Below, piece by piece: positions 26,763 through 35,039 of a DNA stretch of 64,000 bases; the first letter of the stretch is position 1; each line of letters opens with the position of its first letter. The notes under the pieces are model-generated. The model searched no databases. It saw nothing but the letters and a program-made list of their open reading frames with translations, and was not told where the DNA came from. Source of the stretch: Fibrobacterota bacterium (GTDB lineage: Bacteria > Fibrobacterota > Chitinivibrionia > Chitinivibrionales > Chitinispirillaceae); contig JAEWVR010000020.1 of NCBI GenBank assembly GCA_023459055.1, forward strand, positions 158,646-222,645, read 5' to 3'. The position numbers and the translations under genes were made by a program.

Positions 26763-28148
26763 ATGACTTTTAGTGTTGTTGACAAAGTGGAGGTAGAAAA
26801 GTGTTGTAATGTTTCTCCGGAAAATGTTTGTCATTTTATCCGCGGTGACGGGTTGCGTTTACTATACGGTGAGCTGCTGAATCAATTTACAACAGATCAG
26901 GTAAATACATTTATATCATCAATCCCGCTTTGTAAAAATTCCTGTGTACTTTCGACAAAAGAGGTTGTGGAAAAAATCTGGAGACATGGTTCAATGTTTC
27001 CAACTGAATATGTTATCCGTTTTATTAATAGCCTTGAATCGTTTTGTATACAAAATAATGTTGATGTAACTGAACTTGTCAGAGTGGCATATTCTGAACT
27101 GCGTTATGGGATTGATCTTCCTGTAGAGGTTTTTACACGCGCGATGAATCTGAGTGCAGAGATGTTCAGTAATACCTTTGATCATCGTCACTGGCTGATT
27201 CATACCAATGAGATGTTGACAAGGATCATTGCGAAAAACAGTTTTTTTACCGTTTGTAACGTAACAATTGAGTTTGGTTATCAACGAGAGATAGTTGCTT
27301 TTTCATTAGACAAATATTTCACCCATGCGCTGCCGAATCTTGATTGTGATTTGTGGATGATACCAAAAATAAAGTATGCACCATTATGTATTAATTATCC
27401 TCCGTTTGACAATGTGTCAATTATTGCAGATTGCCGGAGTGTCAGTGAGATACTTGCCGATGAGTCTGTGCATGAAGAAAACGGATTGTTATATGTAAAT
27501 TCCTGTGTTGTCGGTCATGTTGTTGATTTTGCGTTATTCCTTCAGAATGTTGGTGTCGATATTTACAAAATAGACAATGCGGAAAAAATTGCATCCTGTA
27601 CTGTCATCGAAATTATTACACCATATTTCTGTGAAAAAAGAAACCGTGAGGTGCTTCATTCGGGTTGTGTGTATGGTGCTCCTTTTGCACTGTTTTCTAT
27701 CATGTATAAGATTATTGAGAAAAACACACAGACAACACTCTCATATTTTTTTCGCAAATCATCAAGTCCTCACCCTGCTGTCTGGAATAGAATCAAAGCA
27801 AAACATCGGAAATTGATCCGATGTCTTAATACTACCTATGAGTTTGTGTATAAGTCGGATAATGATGCGATCTATTGTAATGAAAAACTTCTGGTAAGAA
27901 ACATTCCTGCGAAAATACTGAAAAAGGTATTGTCACTCTATATTGACGGTATAAAAACATTTGAACGCAAAGTACTTCTTGACGATCCGGAGATTGTGTA
28001 TGACCGTTCGAATCCGGGGCTTGAAATCAGAATGCAGCGCCTGTTAGTTGTTCTCGAAAGATTATGTCCGCTGTTTACAATAAAACGCCTCGAACGCGGC
28101 GTATTTAAAATTGAATCGCAGTGTCCGGTGGGATTTACAGAAGTGTAA
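26763..28148 (+). CDS. unrecognised 461-aa protein with possible winged-helix C-terminus
   Basis: No signal peptide or membrane segment; cytoplasmic. Residues ~1-100 are helical. Residues ~150-300 are mixed alpha/beta with several cysteines (VIADCRSVSEILADESVHEE, VGHVVDFALFLQNVGVDIYK). Residues ~385-455 (VRNIPAKILKKVLSLYIDG, then NPGLEIRMQRLLVVLERLC and FTIKRLERGVFKIES) look like a winged-helix domain. It lies 113 bp after mogA on the same strand, so it may be the last gene of the cofactor operon or a separate regulator. I do not recognise a family; coding is supported by length and normal composition. Confidence 0.6.
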   Translation: MTFSVVDKVEVEKCCNVSPENVCHFIRGDGLRLLYGELLNQFTTDQVNTFISSIPLCKNSCVLSTKEVVEKIWRHGSMFPTEYVIRFINSLESFCIQNNVDVTELVRVAYSELRYGIDLPVEVFTRAMNLSAEMFSNTFDHRHWLIHTNEMLTRIIAKNSFFTVCNVTIEFGYQREIVAFSLDKYFTHALPNLDCDLWMIPKIKYAPLCINYPPFDNVSIIADCRSVSEILADESVHEENGLLYVNSCVVGHVVDFALFLQNVGVDIYKIDNAEKIASCTVIEIITPYFCEKRNREVLHSGCVYGAPFALFSIMYKIIEKNTQTTLSYFFRKSSSPHPAVWNRIKAKHRKLIRCLNTTYEFVYKSDNDAIYCNEKLLVRNIPAKILKKVLSLYIDGIKTFERKVLLDDPEIVYDRSNPGLEIRMQRLLVVLERLCPLFTIKRLERGVFKIESQCPVGFTEV

Positions 28149-28230
28149 AAAGGTTATTGTTTTGAAATTTGGTAAAGAGTTCAATGAGAACGTATGGTGA
28201 TTGTATATGAATAAAATGATTAATGAATTA

Positions 28231-28476
28231 TTACTTCGCAAGACCTCTCCCGCGCTCAAAGCCGCGCGACCTCTCCCGTAGGAGAGGTGTAATTGTTTTA
28301 ATTCCAGAGACTTCAAATTCATACATATGACAGTTTCCCCAACCCATTGCTGCCTGAATAACATTGTGTAAATCATGCAACGTAAGAGAATTCTCAACAA
28401 CAACGCTTCGCCATATTTCAGGTTTAATACCGTTTAACTTTATTCTTAGTTTCATTGAATGAAGTTTTGAATTCAT
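28231..28476 (-). pseudogene. 5' fragment of a pRiA4b ORF-3-like gene
   Basis: The first ~55 residues (LRIKLNGIKPEIWRSVVVEN, then LHDLHNVIQAAMGWGNCHMYEFEV) match the start of the plasmid pRiA4b ORF-3-like family, whose members are about 150-200 aa. After GIK the frame enters the palindromic repeat at 28243-28288 and runs to a stop, so the rest of the gene is missing. Best read as a gene cut by the repeat or by a deletion at it. Confidence 0.75.
28243..28288. repeat. palindromic repeat, CCTCTCCCG family
   Basis: Two ACCTCTCCCG units; the second forms the perfect hairpin ACCTCTCCCGTAGGAGAGGT (28269-28288). The linking sequence GCTCAAAGCCGCGCGACCTC is close to that in the element at 51122-51242, so they are one family. 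It interrupts the pRiA4b-like gene. Confidence 0.75.
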
Positions 28477-28589
28477 TTTGTTTTTCCCGGTTCTTGATGT
28501 GATTTATTGCAATATTTATCTCTTTAGAGACAAAGTAATAACCTGATGTTCAATTCCCCAAATGGTTTAATGATCATTATAATTGTTAT

Positions 28590-29159
28590 TTAAAAATGCT
28601 CTCGCTGTATTTCCGCACGAGTCTGTATTCTCGCTTTGCTCATTCTCTCACGTAAACCACCATCCTTCAGAAAATCCTGTTCCAATCGTCTGATCTGCTT
28701 GTCAAGAAGGTAGTTGGTCTGATTAATTAAACAGATTGCTATATTGGCAACTATTCCAGCCGGGCGGGTTTCGATAAATGTGCGATACGCCTCGAATGTT
28801 GTGTGCGGTTTACTTCCAATACTTCTAACAAACAAGGCCTCTTTTGAATCTTTTTCCCAAATCGGCAAATCACGCACCCGCAGAAAATCACGGTAATCTT
28901 CTAATAATTCATCTTGGCTTGCCCGTGCAACATTGGTAAGTTTCAGCTCCATTTCTTTTGATGTTCCCGATGCCCGGCTTCCTTCGGCAATATTCTGTTT
29001 GCCGCTGCGTGCAGCCTGTACCATTTGGTCAATGGTCCGGTCGCCTTTGGTAAGAAAGCGGGAACAAAATCTAAAGGTTATATCGTAAACCACTTCTGCT
29101 TTCTGATAAGAAAGCAATTCCCGATAGTTTCCATGTGGCGGAATAAAGGTATTTGCCAT
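28590..29159 (-). CDS. four-helix bundle protein (23S rRNA IVP-like family)
   Basis: 189 aa. YRELLSYQKAEVVYDITFRF, DQMVQAARSGKQNIAEGSRA and KLTNVARASQDELLEDYRDFL are the signature of the small helical-bundle proteins first described from rRNA intervening sequences; the C-terminal NIAICLINQTNYLLDKQIRR completes the bundle. The copy is free-standing, not inside an rRNA gene. Members are common in Bacteroidota- and Fibrobacterota-type genomes and may be linked to diversity-generating or mobile contexts; function is unknown. Confidence 0.8.
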   Translation of the reverse strand: MANTFIPPHGNYRELLSYQKAEVVYDITFRFCSRFLTKGDRTIDQMVQAARSGKQNIAEGSRASGTSKEMELKLTNVARASQDELLEDYRDFLRVRDLPIWEKDSKEALFVRSIGSKPHTTFEAYRTFIETRPAGIVANIAICLINQTNYLLDKQIRRLEQDFLKDGGLRERMSKARIQTRAEIQREHF

Positions 29160-29319
29160 ATGTCAGATATGTCCTATATGACTGATGTATTAATTATAAC
29201 AATTTAAATAAAACGATAATACTAAAGTAATTAATTGTTGTTGGGTATGTCAACAATACCTGGCAATTTTAGGTCCTATTATATTTTTCCATTTAATGGC
29301 TGGAGTAAATTTGGCACGT

Positions 29320-29358
29320 AAAAAAATGCCGGATAATTTACAATAAAATTATCCAGCA
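29320..29358 (-). terminator. intrinsic terminator of the GH8 gene
   Basis: On the minus strand TGCTGGATAATTT / AAATTATCCGGCA (one G-U) forms a 13-bp stem directly followed by seven T residues; about 40 bp after the GH8 stop. Confidence 0.85.
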
Positions 29359-29395
29359 TCTCTATAACAGAATGTTAATTAAACAATCCAATAAA

Positions 29396-30811
29396 TTATT
29401 TCATCAAAACAACCTGTGTTGTTGATACTTTTCCATCATTTCCACGTGCAGAAAGAAGGTAGCATCCTCTCTTAATTGATGAAACATCCATTGATGCTGT
29501 GCCATTGGTAATGTTTTCTGTCTGCATTACTATCTGTCCATTCATCGATGTGAGACCGATGCTGGTAATATTTTTCATACCACTGATATTTAATGTACGG
29601 TTTGACACATTGGTAACAACCATTGCTTCAGTTGTTGCAGAAGCGGTTTTCAGTTGAACGCCGGTTTGCTTCTCAAGCAGTGTTGGATTCCACATATGTC
29701 CGGTCATTGTAAGTGTGTAGATGGTACCTAAGATATTGTGATACCAGAATCCGGCATCAAAACCCATTTTTACCATTTCTGCTGCGAATGAATCAGCAAT
29801 AGTTTGAGTGTTACACATTGCTGCAACTGCGAAACCTCCGACAAATGACATATTGTGGCCGGAACCCGAAACCGAACCATCCTTCCAATTATACCCGTCT
29901 TTAATATTTGCAGCACCAACTCCATTTGCCCATGAACTAATTTTTTTACACCATGCTAATGCTTTTTCATTACCATTCCAGAAATAATCAATTGCCATAC
30001 GCCAGGGTACTCTGCAGGCATCGTATCTATAGGTTGTACTGTTACGGCCATTAGCTGATGCCCCACCGGTATATGAGTGCCAGTCGGGGACAAGGCCTAC
30101 ACTGGATTTACTTGAAACGTTCTCAAGAACAACATAGGTATCATCAGCAAGTTTAGTCCATGCATTGTCGCCGGTGAATTTTGCAAACTCCCTGAAAAAC
30201 GCCGGTGTACAATACGATAGATCTGTTTCGTTACACCCACCGTAGCCAAAGCCACCCATGATAACAGATGTACCATTACAGTTTGCAATAAGTTTCTTAC
30301 AATTATTGATTAAGCTCTTAGCATTATCAACATATGAGCCTCCCCACTGCCATGCTGCAACCAGTGCACCATAGGCGACATCAAGGTCTCCATCTGCTGC
30401 AGTTCCAGACTGTCTAACACCACTACATGTCACATGCCAGGACATTCCGCCACTACTTTCACGCTTACTGTTGTAGAACTTCATAAGTCCATCATAGGTG
30501 GTCTTGTCACCCATATACGCAGCAATAATGGTAGCCCATCCCATGGATTCTACTTTTGTTGCATCAACACCACCATCATTGTTTTCACCAACACATGTTG
30601 TGCGTTTACCGCCATTGCAGTCTGCCATGATTTGGCTTGATTTGTACTTTGAGTACCAACTCTGGAAATCAGTCTCTGTGAATTTAACGGATGGAACCCC
30701 AAAAGGATAATTAATTGTTCCTGTATAGGGATAGGTTACTGCTGCACTCACAACATTTGCTACCAAGGCAATACAAAACCCGGCAGTAATAATCCTGAAT
30801 TTTTTAATCAT
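29396..30811 (-). CDS. secreted glycoside hydrolase family 8 enzyme with C-terminal sorting-like module
   Basis: 471 aa. Signal peptide in residues 1-24 (IITAGFCIALVANVVSAA). The (alpha/alpha)6 GH8 core shows VESMGWATIIAAYMGD, with E88 in the position of the catalytic acid of the SEGMGY motif, and TAADGDLDVAYGALVAAW (D140-D144), the GH8 hallmark. Family members act on beta-1,4-glucans, xylan or chitosan; the substrate cannot be read here. The last ~75 residues (NRTLNISGMKNITSIGLTSM to KRGCYLLSARGNDGKVSTTQ) form a beta-sandwich module like the C-terminal sorting domains of Bacteroidota/Fibrobacterota exoproteins. Followed by a terminator. Confidence 0.85.
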   Translation of the reverse strand: MIKKFRIITAGFCIALVANVVSAAVTYPYTGTINYPFGVPSVKFTETDFQSWYSKYKSSQIMADCNGGKRTTCVGENNDGGVDATKVESMGWATIIAAYMGDKTTYDGLMKFYNSKRESSGGMSWHVTCSGVRQSGTAADGDLDVAYGALVAAWQWGGSYVDNAKSLINNCKKLIANCNGTSVIMGGFGYGGCNETDLSYCTPAFFREFAKFTGDNAWTKLADDTYVVLENVSSKSSVGLVPDWHSYTGGASANGRNSTTYRYDACRVPWRMAIDYFWNGNEKALAWCKKISSWANGVGAANIKDGYNWKDGSVSGSGHNMSFVGGFAVAAMCNTQTIADSFAAEMVKMGFDAGFWYHNILGTIYTLTMTGHMWNPTLLEKQTGVQLKTASATTEAMVVTNVSNRTLNISGMKNITSIGLTSMNGQIVMQTENITNGTASMDVSSIKRGCYLLSARGNDGKVSTTQVVLMK

Positions 30812-31272
30812 TTAAAGCCCCCTGCTTTTAATTAAAGTGATTAATAAGTTTTTTTGAAAAATGATTAATTGATTTCTACTGCTGAATATAGTACCAAAAA
30901 GTGGAAATTGCTAAAAAAAACATTTAATAGATTTAGAGTCTGATATAAAAATATATTGAAATATTGCAGCGTTTTTGGAGGGTAGGGTAGTTTTGAGTCG
31001 TTCTCCCCAGATTCTGCAGTGCAGGATTTGGGGCGTATTGTACTACCAATTCACATGTTGGCGTTAACAATAGGATCAATTCAGTCAGGAATTTTGCATT
31101 GTCAAAAACTTTGATAAATAAGCTGTAAGAGAAAATTTCACAACCAGAAATCGTCCCTGGTCATGGCGATGAAAATAGGGAAAATGGTAAAACATCGAAT
31201 TTTTAAAAGGCCCCCTTCAGATAAAGGGGGTGGTACAATATGGCTAATTTTTCAATCTCTTCAATACTCTAT
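30812..31272. other. intergenic region with two hairpins between GH8 and glyA
   Basis: No gene is supported. An imperfect 14-bp inverted repeat CCCCAGATTCTGCA / TGCAGGATTTGGGG lies at 31005-31033 and a CCCCCTTcagaTAAAGGGGG palindrome at 31211-31230. The latter follows the glyA stop and may help end that transcript. The left part should hold the GH8 promoter. Confidence 0.5.
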
Positions 31273-32514
31273 TTACTCGATGCCTGGAACCGCAAAGCGC
31301 TCGCAGAGTGCAGATGTTTCTTTCGCGATCGCTTCGAGTTTCCCGTTATCCTGTGAATGAGCACAGGCAAGTTCCATCCATTCCGCAATTTTTTTCATTT
31401 CATCAGCGCCGAAACCCCTGCTGGTTACTGATGGAGTACCCAGACGAATTCCTGATGGATCTGATGCTTTACGTGTTTCTCCGGGGACTGTATTGTAGTT
31501 GAGAATAAGCCCTGCTTTCTCCATTGCTACTGCAGCCTCTTTGCCGGAAATGTTTTTATTTGAGAGGTCAATGAGCATAAGATGGTTATCAGTGCCACCG
31601 GACACAAGGGAAAAACCGCGTTTGGTAAGTTCTGCTGCAAGTGTTTTAGCGTTCTCGACAGTTTTACGCGCATACTCTTTAAATTCAGGTTGCATTGCCT
31701 CTTTCAGGGCAACTGCGATTCCGGCTGTTGTGGCGTTGTGAGGTCCACCCTGAAGGCCGGGAAATACTGCTTTATCGATAGCTTTTGCATGTTTCTCCTT
31801 ACAAAGAATCATTGCACCCCGCGGGCCACGTAATGTTTTGTGAGTAGTGGTCGTTACGACATCCGCGAACGGAACTGGATTAGGATGAACACCACCGGCA
31901 ACAAGACCTGCGAAATGGGCCATATCGACGAAAAGTATTGCACCGCATTCATCAGCGATTTCACGGAATTTTGCGAAATCAAGCTGCCGTGGATAGGCAC
32001 TATGTCCGGCAATAAGGAGTCTTGGTTTATGTTCAAGCGCCATGCGGCGGATTTCATCATAATTCAGGAGACCCGTTACAGGATCAAGGCTGTAATGAAC
32101 TGCGTTGAACCATTTTCCTGTCACACTTGCTTTCGAACCATGAGTAAGATGCCCACCATGACTAAGGTTGAGCCCGAGAACGGTGTCGCCAGGTTTGGCA
32201 AATGCAAGATAGATTGCAAGATTTGCAGGAGAACCTGAATATGGTTGTACGTTGGCATGTTCTGCTCCGAACAGCGCTTTTGCGCGCTCTATTGCCAGAC
32301 GCTCAACGCCGTCACAGTTCACTTGCCCCTGATAGTATCGTGCGCCAGGATAACCTTCCGAATATTTGTTTTGAAAGACAGTTCCGCAGGCATCTAAAAC
32401 GGCTTTAGATGTATAGTTCTCACTGGCGATCAGTCTGATCGTGCGTTTCTGATAGGTTTCTTCGGATTTTATGAGATTGAAAATTTCAGGATCGGTTTTT
32501 AGAAGTGCATTCAT
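31273..32514 (-). CDS. glyA: serine hydroxymethyltransferase
   Basis: Interconverts serine and glycine with tetrahydrofolate, supplying one-carbon units. 413 aa. IRLIASENYTSKAVLDACG near 27, NKYSEGYPGARYYQGQVNCD near 50, the PLP lysine in TTTTHKTLRGPRGAMIL near 225, and SGTDNHLMLIDL near 315. The start at 32514 has GGGAG six bases upstream and the usual N-terminus. The leader contains a probable ZTP riboswitch, consistent with a folate/purine-linked gene. Confidence 0.97.
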   Translation of the reverse strand: MNALLKTDPEIFNLIKSEETYQKRTIRLIASENYTSKAVLDACGTVFQNKYSEGYPGARYYQGQVNCDGVERLAIERAKALFGAEHANVQPYSGSPANLAIYLAFAKPGDTVLGLNLSHGGHLTHGSKASVTGKWFNAVHYSLDPVTGLLNYDEIRRMALEHKPRLLIAGHSAYPRQLDFAKFREIADECGAILFVDMAHFAGLVAGGVHPNPVPFADVVTTTTHKTLRGPRGAMILCKEKHAKAIDKAVFPGLQGGPHNATTAGIAVALKEAMQPEFKEYARKTVENAKTLAAELTKRGFSLVSGGTDNHLMLIDLSNKNISGKEAAVAMEKAGLILNYNTVPGETRKASDPSGIRLGTPSVTSRGFGADEMKKIAEWMELACAHSQDNGKLEAIAKETSALCERFAVPGIE

Positions 32515-32539
32515 GGACAACTCCCTGGAAAAAGGTTTG

Positions 32540-32618
32540 AATAGTTGCCCAGACGCGCGGCTCAAAAATCACAGCACTTCCCCCGGGTGCTCCCGGACTG
32601 CGTCAGTCATGCTGGATC
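32540..32618 (-). promoter_or_regulatory. probable ZTP (pfl) riboswitch in the glyA leader
   Basis: On the minus strand: a P1 stem CCAGCA...TGCTG(T)G encloses an internal loop TGACTGACGCA / GGGGGAAG around a CCGGG-AGCA-CCCGG hairpin. Then a short A/T linker and the 3' element GAGCCGCGCGTCTGGGCA, close to the conserved CCGCCUGGGCA of ZTP riboswitches. ZTP/ZMP riboswitches are known to control glyA and other one-carbon and purine genes. It ends about 25 bases before the glyA ATG, near the ribosome site, so translational control is more likely than termination. Confidence 0.72.
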
Positions 32619-32658
32619 TACTCACAAATTACATTTCCGGCAGAAAAAAAACAAGAGA

Positions 32659-33420
32659 TCAATTTCTTGTAAGAGTAATTGTTCCCATATTCAGCGGCAT
32701 AGGAGTGTCCTGAAACTCAGTTGACATGTGCTTATAACCTTTTGCATAAAGGAATTTTGACAACGTGTAAAGATTCTTTTCTGGATTCATTAAATCATGA
32801 AATTCAAGAGCAATCGTTTTTATTCTACAGAAAGTCTCATTATCTGTATTGAAAAGAATATCATATTCCCCACCTTCACAGTCCATTTTCATAAATTCAA
32901 TTTCTGAAATAGAATTTTGGTTCATAAAATCTTTTAAAGAGTATGTATCTACTTCAATGCTTTCTGATTGTTTTACATAAGGGTGATAAGAATTAACTTT
33001 GACTAAAGAATGATTGACTGTATCGCTTAAATACAGTTGCTGCTTGCCAGTTTTGCCAGCAATTGCACATTGAAAAGTAGATATTTTAGTCAACTTATTA
33101 TGTTTTACATTTTCACACACTGCAGAATAGTTTGAAGGTTCTGGTTCAATAGAATATATTTTCGCATTTTCACCTGTATACATTGATGCAAATAATGAAA
33201 AGTACCCTTTATGTGCTCCGATATCAACAATGGTGCAATTTTGATAAAACGGAAAAGCAGTCGCATAGACCCGTTTAAAAAAGATATCATTTAAAACATC
33301 AGCATCACGCAAATTTAACTTATAAGAGAATGTTATGTTGTGCTGCTTACACATTCTATTAGCAAAACGGATCAAATACCATATTCTTGCTTTGGTTATT
33401 ATGTAGCCCAATGGATTCAT
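32659..33420 (-). CDS. FkbM-family methyltransferase
   Basis: 253 aa. SAM-binding motif CTIVDIGAHKGYFSLFASMY near 62 followed by IYSIEPEPSNYSAVCENVK, and EFMKMDCEGGEYDILFNTD near 173, are characteristic of FkbM methyltransferases, which O-methylate sugars or small molecules, often in surface glycan synthesis. The start lies just after the stop of the 33422-33634 frame with AGGGAG upstream. The stop is about 40 bp before the glyA riboswitch. Atypically AT-rich and next to the accessory locus, so it may belong to it rather than to glyA. Confidence 0.85.
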   Translation of the reverse strand: MNPLGYIITKARIWYLIRFANRMCKQHNITFSYKLNLRDADVLNDIFFKRVYATAFPFYQNCTIVDIGAHKGYFSLFASMYTGENAKIYSIEPEPSNYSAVCENVKHNKLTKISTFQCAIAGKTGKQQLYLSDTVNHSLVKVNSYHPYVKQSESIEVDTYSLKDFMNQNSISEIEFMKMDCEGGEYDILFNTDNETFCRIKTIALEFHDLMNPEKNLYTLSKFLYAKGYKHMSTEFQDTPMPLNMGTITLTRN

Positions 33421-33421
33421 T

Positions 33422-33634
33422 TTAATTACTCTCCCTTATGTCAATTTCTGTTTGCTTTATCTTGTTTAGTTCATTTTGTAATTGCACAATTCTCGAATTC
33501 TGGTCAATAACATATAAGATAAGTTCTTCAACCTTTTTTAACAAATCAAGATTCATTTGCACTATATCAATGCCGTTCTCTTTAATTTCAAAAGTTGTAC
33601 CATCACCATTCAGATCTTTAACCTTTGGAAGCAT
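33422..33634 (-). CDS. 70-aa coiled-coil remnant, probably the 3' end of a broken gene
   Basis: Opens MLPKVKDLNGDGTTFEIKEN, then a leucine-rich coiled coil (MNLDLLKKVEELILYVID to LQNELNKIKQ) like the C-terminal ends of chaperone-type tail-fibre/S74 proteins. Upstream in the same frame, past a TGA, the sequence continues into SLSWGW-stop-PYH, which matches the end of the 1038-aa protein (SLSWGWCPYH) at nucleotide level. So this is more likely the tail of a decayed paralogue than a complete gene, although it could be translated from its ATG. fkbM follows immediately. Confidence 0.45.
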   Translation of the reverse strand: MLPKVKDLNGDGTTFEIKENGIDIVQMNLDLLKKVEELILYVIDQNSRIVQLQNELNKIKQTEIDIRESN

Positions 33635-33960
33635 TTCCGTAGTCCCATGATACGGTCACCATCCCCATGACAACGAGACAATACTTATTTGCCATCCCCC
33701 GGTCAATCCTGCGACAAACCGATAGGCGCATTTTCAAGCTTCTTTTTCTCAAGAACAGGGATTGTAGTTGCCAGCCGCTCCAATGTGCTTTTCTGTAAAC
33801 CTGTTTTCGTAGTATCATTCACAGCTTTACAATCAGCTCTTCAGTGTAACTGTAAACAAGACCATACTGCTCTCATAATATCAACAAATCACATACCGCT
33901 CCACTTGTTAGGCGGACCACTTTTGGGCCAGTCGAGAGGGAGTCCAATTGGTAATTTTTA
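33635..33960 (-). pseudogene. debris of duplicated effector/lipoprotein gene ends
   Basis: Three pieces in one frame or another. (a) 33635-33700: SLSWGW-stop-PYH, paralogous to 36110-36190. (b) ~33712-33830: KSTLERLATTIPVLEKKK followed by LENAPIGLSQD-stop, paralogous to the C-terminus of the lipoprotein at 35040 (ENAPIGLPLDWP). (c) 33878-33955: PIGLPLDWPKSGPPNKWSGM plus stop, nearly identical over ~75 bp to the end of that same lipoprotein. No intact start or full domain remains. The pieces show repeated partial duplication. Confidence 0.75.
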
Positions 33961-34170
33961 AATTGTAAAGAAACAGGATATCACAGCTATGCAGATTGGA
34001 GAAAATTCCAGTACTTATAACTTTTAATATCCTTTGTGGTAATAGCCGCATCCTGATTTCTTATGGGTGTACCTCATATATTATAAACAAGGTTTTGCAC
34101 TAGAATAAGGATACAAATTCAAACCTCCACATTGGTTATAAGTATTTTCTTATCCATGTCTTAAAAAAAC

Positions 34171-34890
34171 TTAATACACAACATATGGTGGGTACCCATC
34201 ATAAAGCTTTATGCCCCTGTCAATATAATATTGTTTTAACTTATCTTTTTCTTTTTGTGACATTTTACTGTAAATTAGATTACGAATAGTGCGAAATTCA
34301 TTTTTATCATCAGAGGTTGCTGCCAGAAAAGCTTCTACAGTTGCATTGGCCCCTTTATCTAATAGAACCTTGAGCATCTCCTGTTCATGATAGAACGCGG
34401 CAACTCTAAGTGGACTGGTTCTTTTCCCTTTTTTATTTATGTCAACGTTGTTTGCTATTAACAAATTAAAAATCTCACTATTAGATCTTTCTATGGCAGA
34501 AATCAGCGGGGTTATTTTTAATATTTTATCACTCAAATTGCAATCTGCCCCGTTGTCAATCAACACCTGAGCGATTACAGGGTTATTATGTGTGGCGCAT
34601 TCAAGTAAGGGCGTAGGTCTTTCACCACCATAATTGGGATCAGCACCATACTTCAATAGTAATAAAACCATTTCTTTATTATTAGCGGCTGTAGCATAGT
34701 ACAGAAAGGAACCTTTGCCAAATTCTATCATTCCATTTGGATTTGCTTTTGATTTCAATAATAATGCAGCACCTGAAAGATCATCATTCCAGATTGCTTT
34801 TTTCAACTCCTTTGTAGCTTCTTTGTTGTAGCAAGAACATAAACATCCAATACAGATAACAATAAAAACATATTTAATCATATTCATCAT
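34171..34890 (-). CDS. ankyrin-repeat lipoprotein
   Basis: 239 aa. Type II signal peptide (MIKYVFIVICIGCLCSC) with lipobox ending at Cys20. About four ankyrin repeats follow (LLLLKYGADPNYGGERPTPL, VLIDNGADCNLSDKILKITPLI, VDINKKGKRTSPLRVAAF, VLLDKGANATVEAFLAAT). Ankyrin lipoproteins of this size are common as protective or immunity partners of secreted effectors and catalases. Here it follows an effector-like gene and a second lipoprotein on the same strand, with a broken effector piece directly upstream. Immunity is an inference from this context. Confidence 0.8.
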   Translation of the reverse strand: MMNMIKYVFIVICIGCLCSCYNKEATKELKKAIWNDDLSGAALLLKSKANPNGMIEFGKGSFLYYATAANNKEMVLLLLKYGADPNYGGERPTPLLECATHNNPVIAQVLIDNGADCNLSDKILKITPLISAIERSNSEIFNLLIANNVDINKKGKRTSPLRVAAFYHEQEMLKVLLDKGANATVEAFLAATSDDKNEFRTIRNLIYSKMSQKEKDKLKQYYIDRGIKLYDGYPPYVVY

Positions 34891-34920
34891 TAATATCTTT
34901 TGTTAATTTCAGGAAAATTA

Positions 34921-35030
34921 GTTTCTGTTAAGAATACAAAATGCTGCCAATTCAGCCTTGTCAGGATTGTGTAGTTTTGCACCACCAATGAGCACTTTTT
35001 CGAACTTTTGTGCCAAGCCATTGCCTATAT
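34921..35030 (-). pseudogene. orphan fragment paralogous to the 1038-aa protein
   Basis: Translates as NGLAQKFEKVLIGGAKLHNP followed by DKAELAAFCILN, aligning with KGLAQKFKKGLTDAASLSDE and DKVALTAFLNLT of the large protein (encoded around 36215-36310). No start codon or ribosome site. It begins just after the lipoprotein at 35040-35912 and precedes the ankyrin lipoprotein, as an orphan effector tip would. Confidence 0.7.
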
Positions 35031-35039
35031 GTCAACAAA

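Noticed and set aside
28590..29159. rRNA gene implied by the 23S IVP-like protein
   Set aside because: No rRNA sequence flanks the gene; the family is often free-standing.
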